Positions 29,064 to 39,425 are shown, counted from the stretch's first letter. The stretch: DNA of 64,000 nucleotides from Desulfobacter sp. (GCA_028768545.1 CP054838.1:3273001-3337000), one strand, 5' to 3'. A program made the numbers and translations. The notes: a model not told the origin generated them from the letters alone.

Positions 29064-29118
29064 GGAGCCCTCCTTATAGATACCTTTAATACCGTTAGGG
29101 TAAGGGATTCTTTTGGGT

Positions 29119-29722
29119 TTATGTGTACATTCTGTCGATGGATTCTTGTGCCTGTTGTGCGAGGGTTGAATTCATACTCCCATAATGCCATCTTACGTCG
29201 TCTTCCATATAATCAACCCCGCGTCCCTTTTTCGTGTTGGCAATAATAACCACGGGCGCCTCATCCTGGTTATGGGCAAAGTCAATGGCAGTTGCCAGTT
29301 CAGTAAAGCTGTGACCGTCAACATCCTTAACAATAAAACCAAAGGATTTCCATTTGTCTGCAAATGGCTCAAGCCCCATGACATCTTCTGTTCTGCCATC
29401 CATCATCAGGCGGTTACGATCGACAAGGGTAATCATATTGGTGAGTTTAAAATGGCTGGCTGACATGGCGGCTTCCCAGACAGTCCCTTCGTTGCATTCG
29501 CCATCGCCCAGAAGGCAATAAACTTTCCAGGACTCCTTTCTCAGCCTGGCACCCAGTGCAAGTCCGACGGCCATGGGAAGGCCATGCCCGAGAGATCCGG
29601 TGGAAACATCGACGCCTTTGACTTTTTTTGCATCCAGATGCATCCCGAACGGCGACTTAAACTGGTTAAAGGTTTTTAAAAGATTGAAATCAAAGTATCC
29701 TTTTCTGGCCAGCACCGGGGCA
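29119..29722 (-). pseudogene. Transketolase, N-terminal subunit, beheaded by IS6 copy C
   Basis: About 200 residues of the thiamine-diphosphate-binding subunit remain, including STGSLGHGLPMAVGLALGAR, LLGDGECNEGTVWEA (GDG motif) and NRLMMDGRTEDV. The sequence starts abruptly as PAPVLARKGYFDF at the IS6 boundary, so roughly the first 70 residues and the promoter are gone. Without this subunit the intact C-subunit cannot form an active enzyme unless another copy exists elsewhere. The whole minus-strand block downstream may be silenced or driven from IS6. Confidence 0.9.
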
Positions 29723-30559
29723 GGTTCTGTTGCAAAAAATTATTAATGTCTGATACAAGTCCGTTTTGGCACTAATTTATTTGCAGAGAGATAGTATGAA
29801 AAATGAAAACCCTTTCAAGTGGCGTCATTATGAAAAAGAAATCATCCTGTTGAATGTTCGCTGGTATCTGAGATATCAACTGAGTTACAGGAATCTGGAA
29901 GAGATGATGCAAGAACGGAGCTTGTCTGTGGATCACAGTACCATTTACCGATGGGTTCAGCGCTATGCTCCTGAAATGGAAAAGCGAAGCAGGAAGTATC
30001 TGCGGCAATCAAATGATTCTTACCGTATTGATGAAACATATATCAAGGTGCGGGGGAAAATGAAGTATCTTTACCGAGCGGTCGATTCCCGTGGAAATAC
30101 CATCGATTTTCTTCTTCGCAGCAGACGTAATATGGAATCTGCCAAACGATTTTTTAAAAAGATGCTGCGAGCTTCCAATAGCTCCAGACCTCGGGTTCTG
30201 AGTGTTGACGGAAATCCTGCATATCCTCCGGCAGTAAAGGCTTTGAAAGAAAAAAAGCTTCTGAATAAGGACTGTATCCTAAGACAGAATAAATATCTGA
30301 ACAATATTATTGAGCAAGACCACCGGTTTATCAAAAAGCTTGTCAGAGCTGGTATGGGGTTCAAGACATTTCATTCTGCCTGGCGGACGCTAAAAGGCTA
30401 TGAAATTATGAACATGATCAGAAAAGGACAAGTTAAAAATATCAGGAAGGGAGAAATTTTAAAGCAGAAAGAATTCGTCGAAAATCTGTTTTCTTATGCT
30501 GCGTAAATTTTACGCCTGAACGATCTCTTTGTCCTGGAAATATTTTTTGCAACAGAACC
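29723..30559 (+). mobile_element. IS6-family insertion sequence, copy C
   Basis: An 837-bp element, the only IS6 copy in plus orientation. Flanking 8-mers ccggggca and gattgcag do not match, so this is a rearrangement joint. It links the broken transketolase block to the terminator and tRNA-Leu region. Confidence 0.93.
29796..30506 (+). CDS. IS6-family transposase (copy C)
   Basis: 236 residues from ATG 29796 behind GAGAGA. Same protein as copies A and B with an intact DDE core. Confidence 0.95.
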   Translation: MKNENPFKWRHYEKEIILLNVRWYLRYQLSYRNLEEMMQERSLSVDHSTIYRWVQRYAPEMEKRSRKYLRQSNDSYRIDETYIKVRGKMKYLYRAVDSRGNTIDFLLRSRRNMESAKRFFKKMLRASNSSRPRVLSVDGNPAYPPAVKALKEKKLLNKDCILRQNKYLNNIIEQDHRFIKKLVRAGMGFKTFHSAWRTLKGYEIMNMIRKGQVKNIRKGEILKQKEFVENLFSYAA

Positions 30560-30576
30560 GATTGCAGACTCTGAAA

Positions 30577-30606
30577 ATAAAAAAAGCCACTGTGATTACA
30601 GTAGCT
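30577..30606 (-). terminator. Intrinsic terminator of tRNA-Leu
   Basis: On the minus strand the stem AGCTACTGT/ACAGTGGCT (plus coordinates 30585-30593 and 30598-30606, loop 4, one G-T pair) is followed by a run of seven T. It lies 13 bases after the tRNA 3' end and just before the IS6 boundary. Confidence 0.75.
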
Positions 30607-30618
30607 TCTTATGAGAGA

Positions 30619-30705
30619 TGGTGCCGAAGGGGAGATTCGAACTCCCACAAGCGTGCGCTCGCCAGTCCCTGAAACTGGTGCGTCTACCAATTCCGCCACT
30701 TCGGC
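30619..30705 (-). tRNA. tRNA-Leu (anticodon CAG)
   Basis: An 87-base class II tRNA. Acceptor GCCGAAG pairs with CTTCGGC, and CCA is encoded at the 3' end. The anticodon stem CCAGT/ACTGG encloses loop TTCAGGG, giving anticodon CAG. A long variable arm and the TTCGAAT T-loop are present. It is a single tRNA transcribed away from ribF. Confidence 0.95.
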
Positions 30706-30824
30706 TCATCCGTTCTTCGCTTAAAAGCAGGCAATTAAAGATTGCTTAAAAGCAATGGTTGGGATATATATATTTGTTTGTGGTATTTGTCAATACTATT
30801 TTTGCGCCAAAATTGAAGGACAAC

Positions 30825-31754
30825 ATGGAATTAATCGAAAGCTTGAACCAGATCGACTCACCATTTAAAAATGCAGTCGTTACCATAGGAAATTTTGACG
30901 GGGTCCACAAGGGCCATCAGTCTTTAATATATCAGGTCATTGAACAGGCTGCCCAGATAAACGGGACCTCAGTCGTCATTACCTTTGAACCTCACCCCTT
31001 AAGAGCGCTTGGTATTTCAAGCCCCTCTTTGATTACCCGGCATGACCAAAAACTTGAGCTCATTGAAAAATCAGGCATTGATATTCTGATGTGCCTGCCG
31101 TTTGACAAAGCGTTTGCCGATATATCTGCCCATGATTTTATCCAAAAAATACTTGTGGACAAGATCGGCATGAAGGCAATTATTGTGGGCGGGGATTATT
31201 ATTTTGGAAAAAAACGGACCGGCAATATTGACCTGCTCAGATCCGAAGGCCAGCGTCTCGGATTTAAAACTATTGTTTCAGAGTGGATCAATGATTCTAA
31301 AACCGGGATGGAACGGATTTCCTCGACAAGGATCCGTGAAATTGTGATGGATGGCCAGGTGGAGCTTGCCATGAAGTATCTGGGCAGGCATTATCAGATC
31401 CGGGGCAAGGTGATCAAAGGCCGGGAACGCGGGGGAAGCCAGCTTGGATTTCCCACGGCCAATATTAAACTTCATGATGAACTCTGTCCTAAAATCGGGG
31501 TCTATGCCGTTCAGGTGGAAACCCTTCATGGTAATTTTAAAGGGGTGGCCAACATTGGGTTTTCCCCCACATTTGGAGATCAGATGTTTACCATAGAGGT
31601 TCATATCCTTGATTTTGACAAGGATATCTATGATACACGAATCCGGGTCAACATGGTGGCCCGGCTCAGGGATGAGATTAAATTTTCCAATATTCAACAA
31701 TTATCAGAGCAGATTAAAAAAGATATTCAACGAGCAAAGGAAATATTAAGATAA
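30825..31754 (+). CDS. ribF: Bifunctional riboflavin kinase / FMN adenylyltransferase RibF
   Basis: 309 residues from ATG 30825, preceded by GAAGGA; an upstream ATG at 30759 gives an unlikely hydrophobic extension. The N-terminal adenylyltransferase has [13 protein letters not shown] and the ISSTRIR motif. The C-terminal riboflavin kinase has [19 protein letters not shown] and the conserved GVYAV and ANIGFSPTF segments. It makes FMN and FAD from riboflavin. It is the first gene of a plus-strand run with def, fmt and rsmB. Confidence 0.97.
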   Translation: MELIESLNQIDSPFKNAVVTIGNFDGVHKGHQSLIYQVIEQAAQINGTSVVITFEPHPLRALGISSPSLITRHDQKLELIEKSGIDILMCLPFDKAFADISAHDFIQKILVDKIGMKAIIVGGDYYFGKKRTGNIDLLRSEGQRLGFKTIVSEWINDSKTGMERISSTRIREIVMDGQVELAMKYLGRHYQIRGKVIKGRERGGSQLGFPTANIKLHDELCPKIGVYAVQVETLHGNFKGVANIGFSPTFGDQMFTIEVHILDFDKDIYDTRIRVNMVARLRDEIKFSNIQQLSEQIKKDIQRAKEILR

Positions 31755-31756
31755 AA

Positions 31757-32287
31757 ATGGCTGTATTGAAGATCGTAAAGTATCCGGAAAAATCATTAAA
31801 TAAACCTTCGGTACCCATAGAAACCATTGATGAGAAAATAAAAGAACTCATTGAAGATATGGGTGAAACCATGTTCCATGATTCAGGTGTGGGACTGGCT
31901 GCCCCCCAGGTGGGAATAAACAAAAGAATTTTGGTCTATGATGCCCATGCCCCTGACCCTGAAATTGAAAATGAGGCCCATGAGTTTACCGCTTTGATCA
32001 ATCCTGAAATCATTGCCAGAAGTGAGCCCACATTTATTTCTGAAAACGAGGGATGTCTGAGTGTGGTGGATTACAGGGCCGATGTGAAACGGCATGAACA
32101 GGTTACGGTCAGGGCGTTGAACATTGATGGTAAAAAATTGGAATTTAATGCTCAAGGGCTTTTAGCCGTGATCATGCAGCATGAAATAGACCATCTTGAC
32201 GGCATATTGTTCATTGACCGGATTTCAGCTTTGAAACGGGCCATGTATAGAAAAAAACGTTTAAAACAATTGAAAAAAGATTCATGA
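31757..32287 (+). CDS. def: Peptide deformylase
   Basis: 176 residues. All three signature motifs are present: [16 protein letters not shown] (metal Cys) and [12 protein letters not shown] (two metal His and catalytic Glu). It removes the formyl group from nascent proteins. It begins 2 bases after ribF and overlaps fmt by 4 bases. Confidence 0.98.
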   Translation: MAVLKIVKYPEKSLNKPSVPIETIDEKIKELIEDMGETMFHDSGVGLAAPQVGINKRILVYDAHAPDPEIENEAHEFTALINPEIIARSEPTFISENEGCLSVVDYRADVKRHEQVTVRALNIDGKKLEFNAQGLLAVIMQHEIDHLDGILFIDRISALKRAMYRKKRLKQLKKDS

Positions 32288-33234
32288 CACCCAGCAGAAT
32301 AATTTTTATGGGAACCCCTGAGTTTTCAGTTCCCGCACTAGAGGCCCTGGCCAAGGAAGACCAATTTTCAATCCCGTTGGTGGTGACCCAGCCGGACCGG
32401 CCCAAGGGACGGGGGAAAAAATTGACGCCCTCCCCTGTGAAAAAAGCGGCCCAGGCCCTTGGTATCGACGTGTTCCAGCCGGAAAAAATCAATTCCCCTG
32501 AAGGGGAGGCCAGGTTAAAAGATCTTACCCCTGACTATTTTGTGGTGGTGGCCTTCGGTCAGATCCTCTCACAAAAAATTTTGGACATCCCCAAGGTTTA
32601 TCCCATTAATATCCATGCCTCGTTGCTGCCAAAATACAGAGGAGCAGCCCCGATCCAGGCCGCGGTCATGAATATGGACAAGGAAACCGGTATCACCACC
32701 ATGGTCATGGCCAGGGGCATGGACACAGGCGATATGCTGCTGCGTTCCAAAACAGCCATCCTTGAGGAAGAAACAGCCCAGGACCTTCATGACAGACTGT
32801 CCATGATGGGCGGAGAACTGATTGTCCGGACCATCAACCAGATCAACCAGGATGCCATTACACCTGAACCCCAGGATGAGACCTGTGCCACCCATGTGAC
32901 CATGCTTAAAAAAAGCGACGGCAAGATAGACTGGACCCGGTCTGACCGAGGGGTCTGCGCCCATATAAATGCCATGACCCCCTGGCCCGGGGCCTTTACC
33001 CATCTTTTGGGAAAACGGTTTAAAATTTTTAAGGCCGTGCCCTGGCATGACCTTGAAATTGATGATGATCCGGAACCGGGACAGATCCTTTCCTGTGATG
33101 CCAGAGGCATTTGTGTGGCCTGCGGTAAAAAAAGGGTTATGATTTTGGAACTCATGGGATCTTCCGGCAAACGGCTTACGGCCGAAGCCTTTCTCCGGGG
33201 GCATAAAATAGATCTGCCGGCACGGTTTGAATAA
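32284..33234 (+). CDS. fmt: Methionyl-tRNA formyltransferase
   Basis: 316 residues. The N-terminal formyl-transferase domain has [34 protein letters not shown] (catalytic Asn and His) and the Asp in GMDTGDML. The C-terminal OB-like domain carries [10 protein letters not shown]. It formylates initiator tRNA and is partner to def, as is common. Confidence 0.98.
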   Translation: MTPSRIIFMGTPEFSVPALEALAKEDQFSIPLVVTQPDRPKGRGKKLTPSPVKKAAQALGIDVFQPEKINSPEGEARLKDLTPDYFVVVAFGQILSQKILDIPKVYPINIHASLLPKYRGAAPIQAAVMNMDKETGITTMVMARGMDTGDMLLRSKTAILEEETAQDLHDRLSMMGGELIVRTINQINQDAITPEPQDETCATHVTMLKKSDGKIDWTRSDRGVCAHINAMTPWPGAFTHLLGKRFKIFKAVPWHDLEIDDDPEPGQILSCDARGICVACGKKRVMILELMGSSGKRLTAEAFLRGHKIDLPARFE

Positions 33235-34600
33235 AATGCATAAAGATTTACGCCATATTGCTTTTTCCCTGCTTGAATCCAGTCAAAAAAAAAAAATGAC
33301 CCTGGACCGGGCCATTGAGGATGCCAGAGAAGATCTTGACCGTCTCAGTGTCCAGGACCGTTCCTTGTGCAACGCCATTGTATTTGGGGTGCTCCGACAC
33401 AGGGGCCGATTGGATCAGATCATTGAAACATTTTCCAAACTTCCGTTTCAGCGTCTGGACAGACCTGTAAAAACCATATTAAGAATGGGAATTTTCCAAT
33501 TGGTTTTTCTGGACCGGATTCCTGATTTTGCCGCAATTCATTCAAGCATTGAGCTGGCAAAATTAAAGACCAATCAAAAGAGCTGCGGTTTTATTAATGC
33601 CCTGCTTCGAAAGGCATCAGACCCAGGACGCGCCCCTGCCCTGCCGGACAAAAAAAAACAATTTATTGCCTATCTCAAGGTGGCCTATTCCATTCAATCA
33701 TGGATGGGAAAACGATGGACGGCAAGGTTTGGGAAGCAACGAACCCAGGGGCTGTGCGCTGGTCTTATGGAGATTCCCCCCATCACTTTAAGGGTAAACA
33801 CCCTTAAATCCAGTCCCAAGGATTTAAGCTGTGACTTGTCCGAGCATGGGATAGAAAATACCCGAACAACGGTCAGCAAGCTCGGGATTCTGATTTCAAA
33901 ACCGGGACGGTCCATGGCTGATCTGCCCGGTTTTGACCATGGACATTTTCAGGTGCAAGATGAGGCGGCCCAGCTGGTGACCCAGATCCTTGGGCCGAAA
34001 CCTAAAGAACGCATTCTGGATGCATGTGCAGGACTTGGGGGCAAAACCTGCCACATCGGTCAGATGATGAACAATATGGGCAGGATCACTGCCAATGACC
34101 CTGATCCGGGCAAGCTTGAGCGTCTGTCCACAGAAGCCCAAAGACTGGGCATCAGTATAATTGAACCTGAGTCCCTGGATCTTGTGGGATCTTCAGTTAA
34201 AAATTTTAACGGCTATTTTGACCGGGTGCTTGTGGATGCTCCCTGTTCTGGTCTTGGTGTCATGCGCAGAAATCCGGATACCCGGTGGAAAAGAGGATTA
34301 AAAGACGTCCAGCGCATGGCAGGGCTTCAAAAAAAAATATTAAATGCCGCAGCAGGTCTTGTCAGGCCCGGAGGGGTCCTGGTTTATGCGGTATGTTCCT
34401 GTGAACCGGAAGAAAACGAGATTATCATTGATTCATTTTTAAAACGGCGCAAGGATTATCTGCCTGACAACCAGGACTTTTTGTCCAGTTTGTGTGAAAT
34501 GTCCAACTCAGGCTCTGATTTTCAATTCAAGACCTATCCTTGCCTGACCCAGATGGACGGTTTTTTTGCCGCCCGGATGAGACGGAGGCAGGCCCCTTGA
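33227..34600 (+). CDS. rsmB: 16S rRNA m5C967 methyltransferase RsmB
   Basis: 457 residues. An N-terminal NusB-like RNA-binding domain (about 1-140) is followed by a SAM methyltransferase with ILDACAGLGGKTCH, VDAPCSGLGVMRRNPD (catalytic Cys) and VYAVCSCEPEENE (second Cys). Two starts are possible: TTG 33227 overlapping the fmt stop, or ATG 33236; the choice matters little. Its last bases overlap the PASTA gene start. Confidence 0.95.
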   Translation: MNKMHKDLRHIAFSLLESSQKKKMTLDRAIEDAREDLDRLSVQDRSLCNAIVFGVLRHRGRLDQIIETFSKLPFQRLDRPVKTILRMGIFQLVFLDRIPDFAAIHSSIELAKLKTNQKSCGFINALLRKASDPGRAPALPDKKKQFIAYLKVAYSIQSWMGKRWTARFGKQRTQGLCAGLMEIPPITLRVNTLKSSPKDLSCDLSEHGIENTRTTVSKLGILISKPGRSMADLPGFDHGHFQVQDEAAQLVTQILGPKPKERILDACAGLGGKTCHIGQMMNNMGRITANDPDPGKLERLSTEAQRLGISIIEPESLDLVGSSVKNFNGYFDRVLVDAPCSGLGVMRRNPDTRWKRGLKDVQRMAGLQKKILNAAAGLVRPGGVLVYAVCSCEPEENEIIIDSFLKRRKDYLPDNQDFLSSLCEMSNSGSDFQFKTYPCLTQMDGFFAARMRRRQAP

Positions 34601-35631
34601 AAAGCTTGGTGAAATATCTATTTGTATTTATTTTTGCTTTTGTTTTGGCAGGTGCTGCAGGCTACCTGGGGGTGGGGGTGTTTACCCGGTCTGCGCCTGA
34701 AGTTGTTTTGCCGGATTTTTCCGGAAAAAATATAATTCAGGTTTTAAAAACCCTTACCCGTCTTGGCCTGAATCCAAAATTATATGACACCCAATACCAT
34801 GATACCATCCCTAAATACGGGGTTATTTTCCAGGATCCAAAACCCGGGGCCATCATTAAAAAAGGCCGGGATGTGGTGATTAATATTTCCAAGGGATTTA
34901 AAGAGAGCCAGATGCCGGACCTTCGGCAGGTAGTGCTCAAGCAGGGGATTTTGACTCTGGAAGAAAACGAACTGCGTCCCGGGCGTATTGTTTATGTCTA
35001 TTGTTCCCATACGCCCAAACAAGGCATTATCTCCCAGTACCCTTTGCCCCTGACCCGGGTGGTCTCCAATTCAAAATGTGATTTTCTGGTGAGCAAAGGG
35101 CCAAGACCCAGTGTACAGGTTATGCCCGATCTTGAAAATATTTCCCTGGATGCTGCTGCCAATAAACTTGAGGCACTCTCTTTCAGCCTGGATGAAATCC
35201 GGTCTGAATTTGATCCAAACCGGCCCAGGGGCCAGGTGGTAAAGCAGGATCCCAAATTCGGGACCCAGGTGCAAGAGGACGTCACCATCGCCCTTGTGGT
35301 CAATGACCCCCAGGGAGAAGGGGTGATGAAACCCCGGCGTTTAAAAGAAATGACCTGGGTTTCCCATACGCTTAACCCCGGGTTTTCAAATCAGCATGTC
35401 CGTGTGGTTACGGATCTGTTCGGCAAAAAAAATAATTTTTTCAATGGGTATATGAAACCTGGAAAAACCATAAATTTATTGGTTCCCGGCGGCATTAAAA
35501 CCAGAGTCCTTATTTTTGTTGATCACCAATTGGTAAAAACCTTAGATATCGATCCCTGGCATGGAAATTTGCGCCTGGCCTGGGAAGACCCTGTTAGACA
35601 TTTTATTTTAGGAGAACAATCATGGCAATAA
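34597..35631 (+). CDS. Membrane-anchored PASTA-domain protein
   Basis: 344 residues from TTG 34597, inside the rsmB stop and 8 bases after a CGGAGG site; the frame is open further upstream but that would overlap rsmB deeply. A single membrane segment (about 6-25) is followed by three PASTA repeats: LPDFSGKNIIQVLKTLTRLG, MPDLRQVVLKQGILTLEENE and MPDLENISLDAAANKLEAL. The C-terminal 110 residues are unassigned. PASTA domains bind peptidoglycan; no kinase domain is present. The gene commonly sits between rsmB and rpe in related genomes. Confidence 0.85.
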   Translation: MKSLVKYLFVFIFAFVLAGAAGYLGVGVFTRSAPEVVLPDFSGKNIIQVLKTLTRLGLNPKLYDTQYHDTIPKYGVIFQDPKPGAIIKKGRDVVINISKGFKESQMPDLRQVVLKQGILTLEENELRPGRIVYVYCSHTPKQGIISQYPLPLTRVVSNSKCDFLVSKGPRPSVQVMPDLENISLDAAANKLEALSFSLDEIRSEFDPNRPRGQVVKQDPKFGTQVQEDVTIALVVNDPQGEGVMKPRRLKEMTWVSHTLNPGFSNQHVRVVTDLFGKKNNFFNGYMKPGKTINLLVPGGIKTRVLIFVDHQLVKTLDIDPWHGNLRLAWEDPVRHFILGEQSWQ

Positions 35632-36272
35632 TTGCCCCTTCCATATTGTCCTCAGACTTTACCTGTCTGGGCCAAGAATTATTATCCGTGGAAAAAGCGG
35701 GTGCTAACTGGATTCATATTGATGTAATGGACGGGCAGTTTGTCCCGAACATTACTTACGGTCCCATCATTGTGGAGGCCTGTAAACGGGTGTCAAAACT
35801 CGTACTTGACGTTCATCTCATGATTGAAAAACCAGACAGCATCATTCCTGAGTTTGCCCGGGCAGGGGCTGATTATATTTCCGTCCATGCCGAGGCCTGT
35901 ACCCATCTTCACAGAACGCTTCAGCTTGTTAAAAGCCTGGGGGTAAAGGCTGGGGTTGCACTCAACCCTGCCACCCCGCTGTCTTCAATTGAATACATCA
36001 TCGACCAGCTTGATTTTGTGTTGATCATGAGTGTTAATCCCGGGTTTGGCGGACAAAAGTTCATCAATTCCAGCATTGATAAAATCAAATCATTGGCAGA
36101 TCTGCTCAAGGCCCACGGTTCTGATGCCCTTATCCAGGTTGACGGCGGGATCAACCAAGAGACCATTGGCCGGGTTCACAAGGCCGGTGCCCGTTCGTTT
36201 GTGGCAGGATCTGCAATTTTCAATACCCCTGATTATACCCAGACCATCAAGGGTCTGCGCAGTGCAATTTAA
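35622..36272 (+). CDS. rpe: Ribulose-phosphate 3-epimerase
   Basis: 216 residues. TIM barrel with IAPSILSSDF, WIHIDVMDGQFVPNITYGP (metal His and Asp), LDVHLMIEKP, MSVNPGFGGQKF and LIQVDGGINQETI. It interconverts ribulose-5-phosphate and xylulose-5-phosphate. It overlaps the PASTA gene by 10 bases, behind a GGAG site. Confidence 0.98.
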   Translation: MAIIAPSILSSDFTCLGQELLSVEKAGANWIHIDVMDGQFVPNITYGPIIVEACKRVSKLVLDVHLMIEKPDSIIPEFARAGADYISVHAEACTHLHRTLQLVKSLGVKAGVALNPATPLSSIEYIIDQLDFVLIMSVNPGFGGQKFINSSIDKIKSLADLLKAHGSDALIQVDGGINQETIGRVHKAGARSFVAGSAIFNTPDYTQTIKGLRSAI

Positions 36273-36295
36273 ACGAGATAGGCTTAAGGTAATTT

Positions 36296-36853
36296 ATGAA
36301 TAAATTAATCATTACTGTTCTTGGAAAGGACAGGCCCGGTATTATCGCCCAGGTGAGCAACGATCTGTTTGACCTGGGCTGTAATCTGGAAAATGTTAAC
36401 CAGATGATTCTTCAAAATCAATTTGCAGGCTTTTTCATTGTGGACGCCCCTAAAAAGATAGAGCCCCGGGATCTTGAAGAAAAGCTCAATAAACGAGAAA
36501 ACCATAACGGATTGACCATCCATGTTAAAATTCTCGAGACCAACGGATCTTTTGACGCTCAAGAACCCGGCAGGGAAATCTTTTTGATCACCACCATCGG
36601 ACCTGACCAAAAAGGCCTTGTGGCCAGGTTCTCTTCAATTATTGCCTCGTTTAACGCCAATATTGTTAATCTTAAGGCCGTATTCAAAGGCGGTACAGAA
36701 CCCGGTGCCAATGTCATGTCCTACCAGGTCGCTGTTACCAATGAGGTCCTTTCCCAGGATCTTTTTGCAGCGCTGCGAAAAAAAGCGGTTGAACTTGATC
36801 TGGACATCCGCATTCAGCATAAAAATATTTTTGACGCCATCAATAAAATTTAA
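36296..36853 (+). CDS. Two-ACT-domain protein (GcvR-like)
   Basis: 185 residues made of two ACT domains (about 1-80 and 93-175), beginning IITVLGKDRPGIIAQVSNDL and TTIGPDQKGLVARFSSIIA. ACT pairs bind amino acids and regulate enzymes or transcription; GcvR and PurU regulators are relatives. It is paired with the DUF711/PFL gene 11 bases downstream, an arrangement conserved in many bacteria, so it probably acts on or with that protein. Confidence 0.88.
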   Translation: MNKLIITVLGKDRPGIIAQVSNDLFDLGCNLENVNQMILQNQFAGFFIVDAPKKIEPRDLEEKLNKRENHNGLTIHVKILETNGSFDAQEPGREIFLITTIGPDQKGLVARFSSIIASFNANIVNLKAVFKGGTEPGANVMSYQVAVTNEVLSQDLFAALRKKAVELDLDIRIQHKNIFDAINKI

Positions 36854-36864
36854 GAGGAAGTTCC

Positions 36865-38235
36865 ATGTTTGAAGACCATGAAATTATGTCAACCATTGAG
36901 ATGGTGAAAAACGAAAACCTGGATGTCAGGGCTGTTACCCTCGGGGTAAACCTTTTTGACTGCGTAAGCCACGATCTTTCAGTGTTCAAAAAAAATATCA
37001 GAAAAAAAATATTGTCCCATGCCAAAAATCTGGTTGAGACCTGTGACCAGGTGGGGGAAAAATACGGGATTCAGGTGGTAAATAAACGGATTTCCATTTC
37101 TCCCATTGCCCTTGTGGGCGCAAGTTTTAACTCTGATCAGATGGTTGAAATCGCCCACGAACTCAACGATATTGCCAAGACCGTTAACATTGATTTTATC
37201 GGGGGATTTTCCGCCCTTGTGGAAAAGGGCATGGCCAAGGGTGACCTAGCCCTGATTGAGGCCATCCCCCGGGCACTGACCGAAACCCAGCGGGTCTGTG
37301 CTTCAGTCAATGTGGCCACGACCAAGGCTGGCATCAATATGGATGCCGTGGCCAAGATGGCGTCTGCCATCAAACAAGCGGCCCAGCTGACAGCTGAGGA
37401 TGACGGCCTTGCCTGCGCAAAACTCTGTGTATTTTCAAATATCCCCCAGGACATGCCCTTTATGGCCGGAGCCTATCTTGGCGTCAGCCAGGCGGATGCC
37501 GTTATCAATGTCGGAGTCTCAGGACCCGGAGTGGTCAAGCGGGCCATTGAACGCAACCTTGCAGACCAGCGTCTCACCCTTGGTAAAATTGCAGAAATCA
37601 TTAAACGCACGGCCTGCAAGGTCACCCGGGTCGGTGAACTCATCGGCAGGGAAGTGGCTGAAAACCTGGGTATAAAATTTGGTGTTGTGGATCTCTCCCT
37701 TGCCCCGACCCCCACTGTGGGAGACAGTATTGGTGAAATTTTTCAGGCCCTGGGCCTATCACATATCGGGGTTCCCGGCTCCACTGCCGCCCTTGCCATG
37801 CTCAATGATGCCGTTAAAAAAGGAGGGGCATTTGCAAGCTCCCATGTGGGCGGATTAAGCGGGGCATTTATTCCGGTGAGTGAGGACCTCAATATTGCCA
37901 ATGCCGCCCGTAAAGGCTATCTGACCATTGAAAAACTTGAGGCCATGACCTGTGTCTGTTCCGTGGGCCTGGACATGGTGCCGGTGCCCGGTGACATAAC
38001 CGAACAGACCCTTGGTGGAATAATTGCCGATGAAATGGCCATTGGGATGATCAATGCCAAAACCACTGCCACACGGATCATACCCGTTCCCGGAAAAAAA
38101 GCCGGGGACAAGGTCTTTTTCGGCGGTCTTTTGGGCGAAGCAAAGATCATGGATGTGCCCCATCTGGATCTTGAAGATGAGTTTGTCAGTTTTGGCGGAC
38201 GAATCCCTGCACCCATTCACAGCCTGAAAAATTAG
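36865..38235 (+). CDS. PFL-family protein (UPF0210 / DUF711)
   Basis: 456 residues, full length. Recognisable family stretches: ETCDQVGEKYGIQVVNKRISISP, DFIGGFSALVEKGMAKGD, VNVATTKAGINMDAV, VNVGVSGPGVVKRAI and MIPVPGKKAG-like IIPVPGKKAGD. The family is related in fold to pyruvate formate-lyase, but no glycyl-radical motif is visible here and the activity is unknown. Co-transcribed with the ACT protein. Confidence 0.93.
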   Translation: MFEDHEIMSTIEMVKNENLDVRAVTLGVNLFDCVSHDLSVFKKNIRKKILSHAKNLVETCDQVGEKYGIQVVNKRISISPIALVGASFNSDQMVEIAHELNDIAKTVNIDFIGGFSALVEKGMAKGDLALIEAIPRALTETQRVCASVNVATTKAGINMDAVAKMASAIKQAAQLTAEDDGLACAKLCVFSNIPQDMPFMAGAYLGVSQADAVINVGVSGPGVVKRAIERNLADQRLTLGKIAEIIKRTACKVTRVGELIGREVAENLGIKFGVVDLSLAPTPTVGDSIGEIFQALGLSHIGVPGSTAALAMLNDAVKKGGAFASSHVGGLSGAFIPVSEDLNIANAARKGYLTIEKLEAMTCVCSVGLDMVPVPGDITEQTLGGIIADEMAIGMINAKTTATRIIPVPGKKAGDKVFFGGLLGEAKIMDVPHLDLEDEFVSFGGRIPAPIHSLKN

Positions 38236-38251
38236 GCCGGACAGATACAGA

Positions 38252-39418
38252 ATGAAAAACAGTGCCACACCCAATCCGGTAAATTTTAAAATTATCCTGG
38301 TATTGACCCTGGTCCATTTTACCGGTGATTTTTATTCCTCTTTTTTCACACCGCTATTACCGGCCTTTGTGGACAAGCTCAGCCTGACCCTGACCCAGGT
38401 TGGACTGATCACGGGTCTTGTAAGGTTTCTGGCCTTTGTGATCCAGCCTGTGGTCGGATATATGGCCGACCGGTATGAGACCCGAAGTTTTGTGTTTATG
38501 GGACTTTTTCTCGCCTTTTTTGCCATTCCCTTTTCAGGAGTGGCCACCAACTTCTGGGTATTGCTGGGCATTCTCAGCCTGGGGTCATTGGGATCTTCCA
38601 TGTTTCATCCGGCCACCACCGGCATGGTCAATCTTTATGCCGGGAACAGGGCGGGATTTTCCATGTCTCTTTTCAACACCGGCGGCACCCTTGCCTTTGC
38701 CATAGGTCCTGTGTTCATCACCTGGTATGTAATGCAGTTCGGGCTTGAGGCCATGCCCTATACCTTGATACTCGGCCTTGTCTCGTTTTTATTCTGCATT
38801 CGGTATCTGCCCAAGCCTGTATCGGAAAACATGTCATCCCAGGGGTTTTGGGGTTCTTTGAAAAAAACATTGGGCAAGGTATATAAAAGCATTTTTCTGA
38901 TCTGGCTTGTCATGGTGCTCAGGGCTGTGGCCGGACAGACCTTTATGACCTTTATGCCCATTTATCTCCACGACATGGGGCATACCCTGCCCTCTGTCGG
39001 GCTGATTGTGGCCCTGTTTATCATGGCCGGCACTCTAAGCGGGCTTTTGGCAGGGTTCATGGCGGACCGGAAAGGGTTTAAACCCATTTTTATTTTATCC
39101 TTTCTGCTCATGCCCCCGACGCTTTTGCTCTATCTTTACCTGCCCGGGCCCTGGGTCTATCTGGGCTCTTTTCTGGCCGGATTCACCGTGCTTGCACCTT
39201 TGCCCCTGGGCGTGGTCATGGCACAGAAACTGGCACCCGGATCCAGAGCCATGGTGGCCAGCCTGATGATGGGATTTGCCTATGGCCTTGGGGGCGCAAT
39301 CGCCCCGGGGGTGGGTAAACTGGCAGATATTTTCGGGCTTGAGGCCGTGCTTTTATACGCCTCATTTATTCCTGTTTTATGCCTGGGGCTTATCTCCAGG
39401 TTTCCAAGCATAAAATAG
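38252..39418 (+). CDS. MFS transporter, fosmidomycin-resistance (Fsr)-like
   Basis: 388 residues with about 12 hydrophobic segments. The GYMADRYETR loop between helices 2 and 3 is the MFS signature, and GSLGSSMFHPATTGMVN is typical of the Fsr group. It is a probable proton-driven efflux carrier; the substrate is not shown by the sequence. It lies 16 bases after the PFL gene and just before a radical-SAM gene. Confidence 0.88.
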   Translation: MKNSATPNPVNFKIILVLTLVHFTGDFYSSFFTPLLPAFVDKLSLTLTQVGLITGLVRFLAFVIQPVVGYMADRYETRSFVFMGLFLAFFAIPFSGVATNFWVLLGILSLGSLGSSMFHPATTGMVNLYAGNRAGFSMSLFNTGGTLAFAIGPVFITWYVMQFGLEAMPYTLILGLVSFLFCIRYLPKPVSENMSSQGFWGSLKKTLGKVYKSIFLIWLVMVLRAVAGQTFMTFMPIYLHDMGHTLPSVGLIVALFIMAGTLSGLLAGFMADRKGFKPIFILSFLLMPPTLLLYLYLPGPWVYLGSFLAGFTVLAPLPLGVVMAQKLAPGSRAMVASLMMGFAYGLGGAIAPGVGKLADIFGLEAVLLYASFIPVLCLGLISRFPSIK

Positions 39419-39425
39419 ATTGGTC

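Noticed and set aside
30442..30699. Plausible 85-residue minus-strand protein MAELVDAPVSG...
   Set aside because: It is the translation of tRNA-Leu and the IS6 end.
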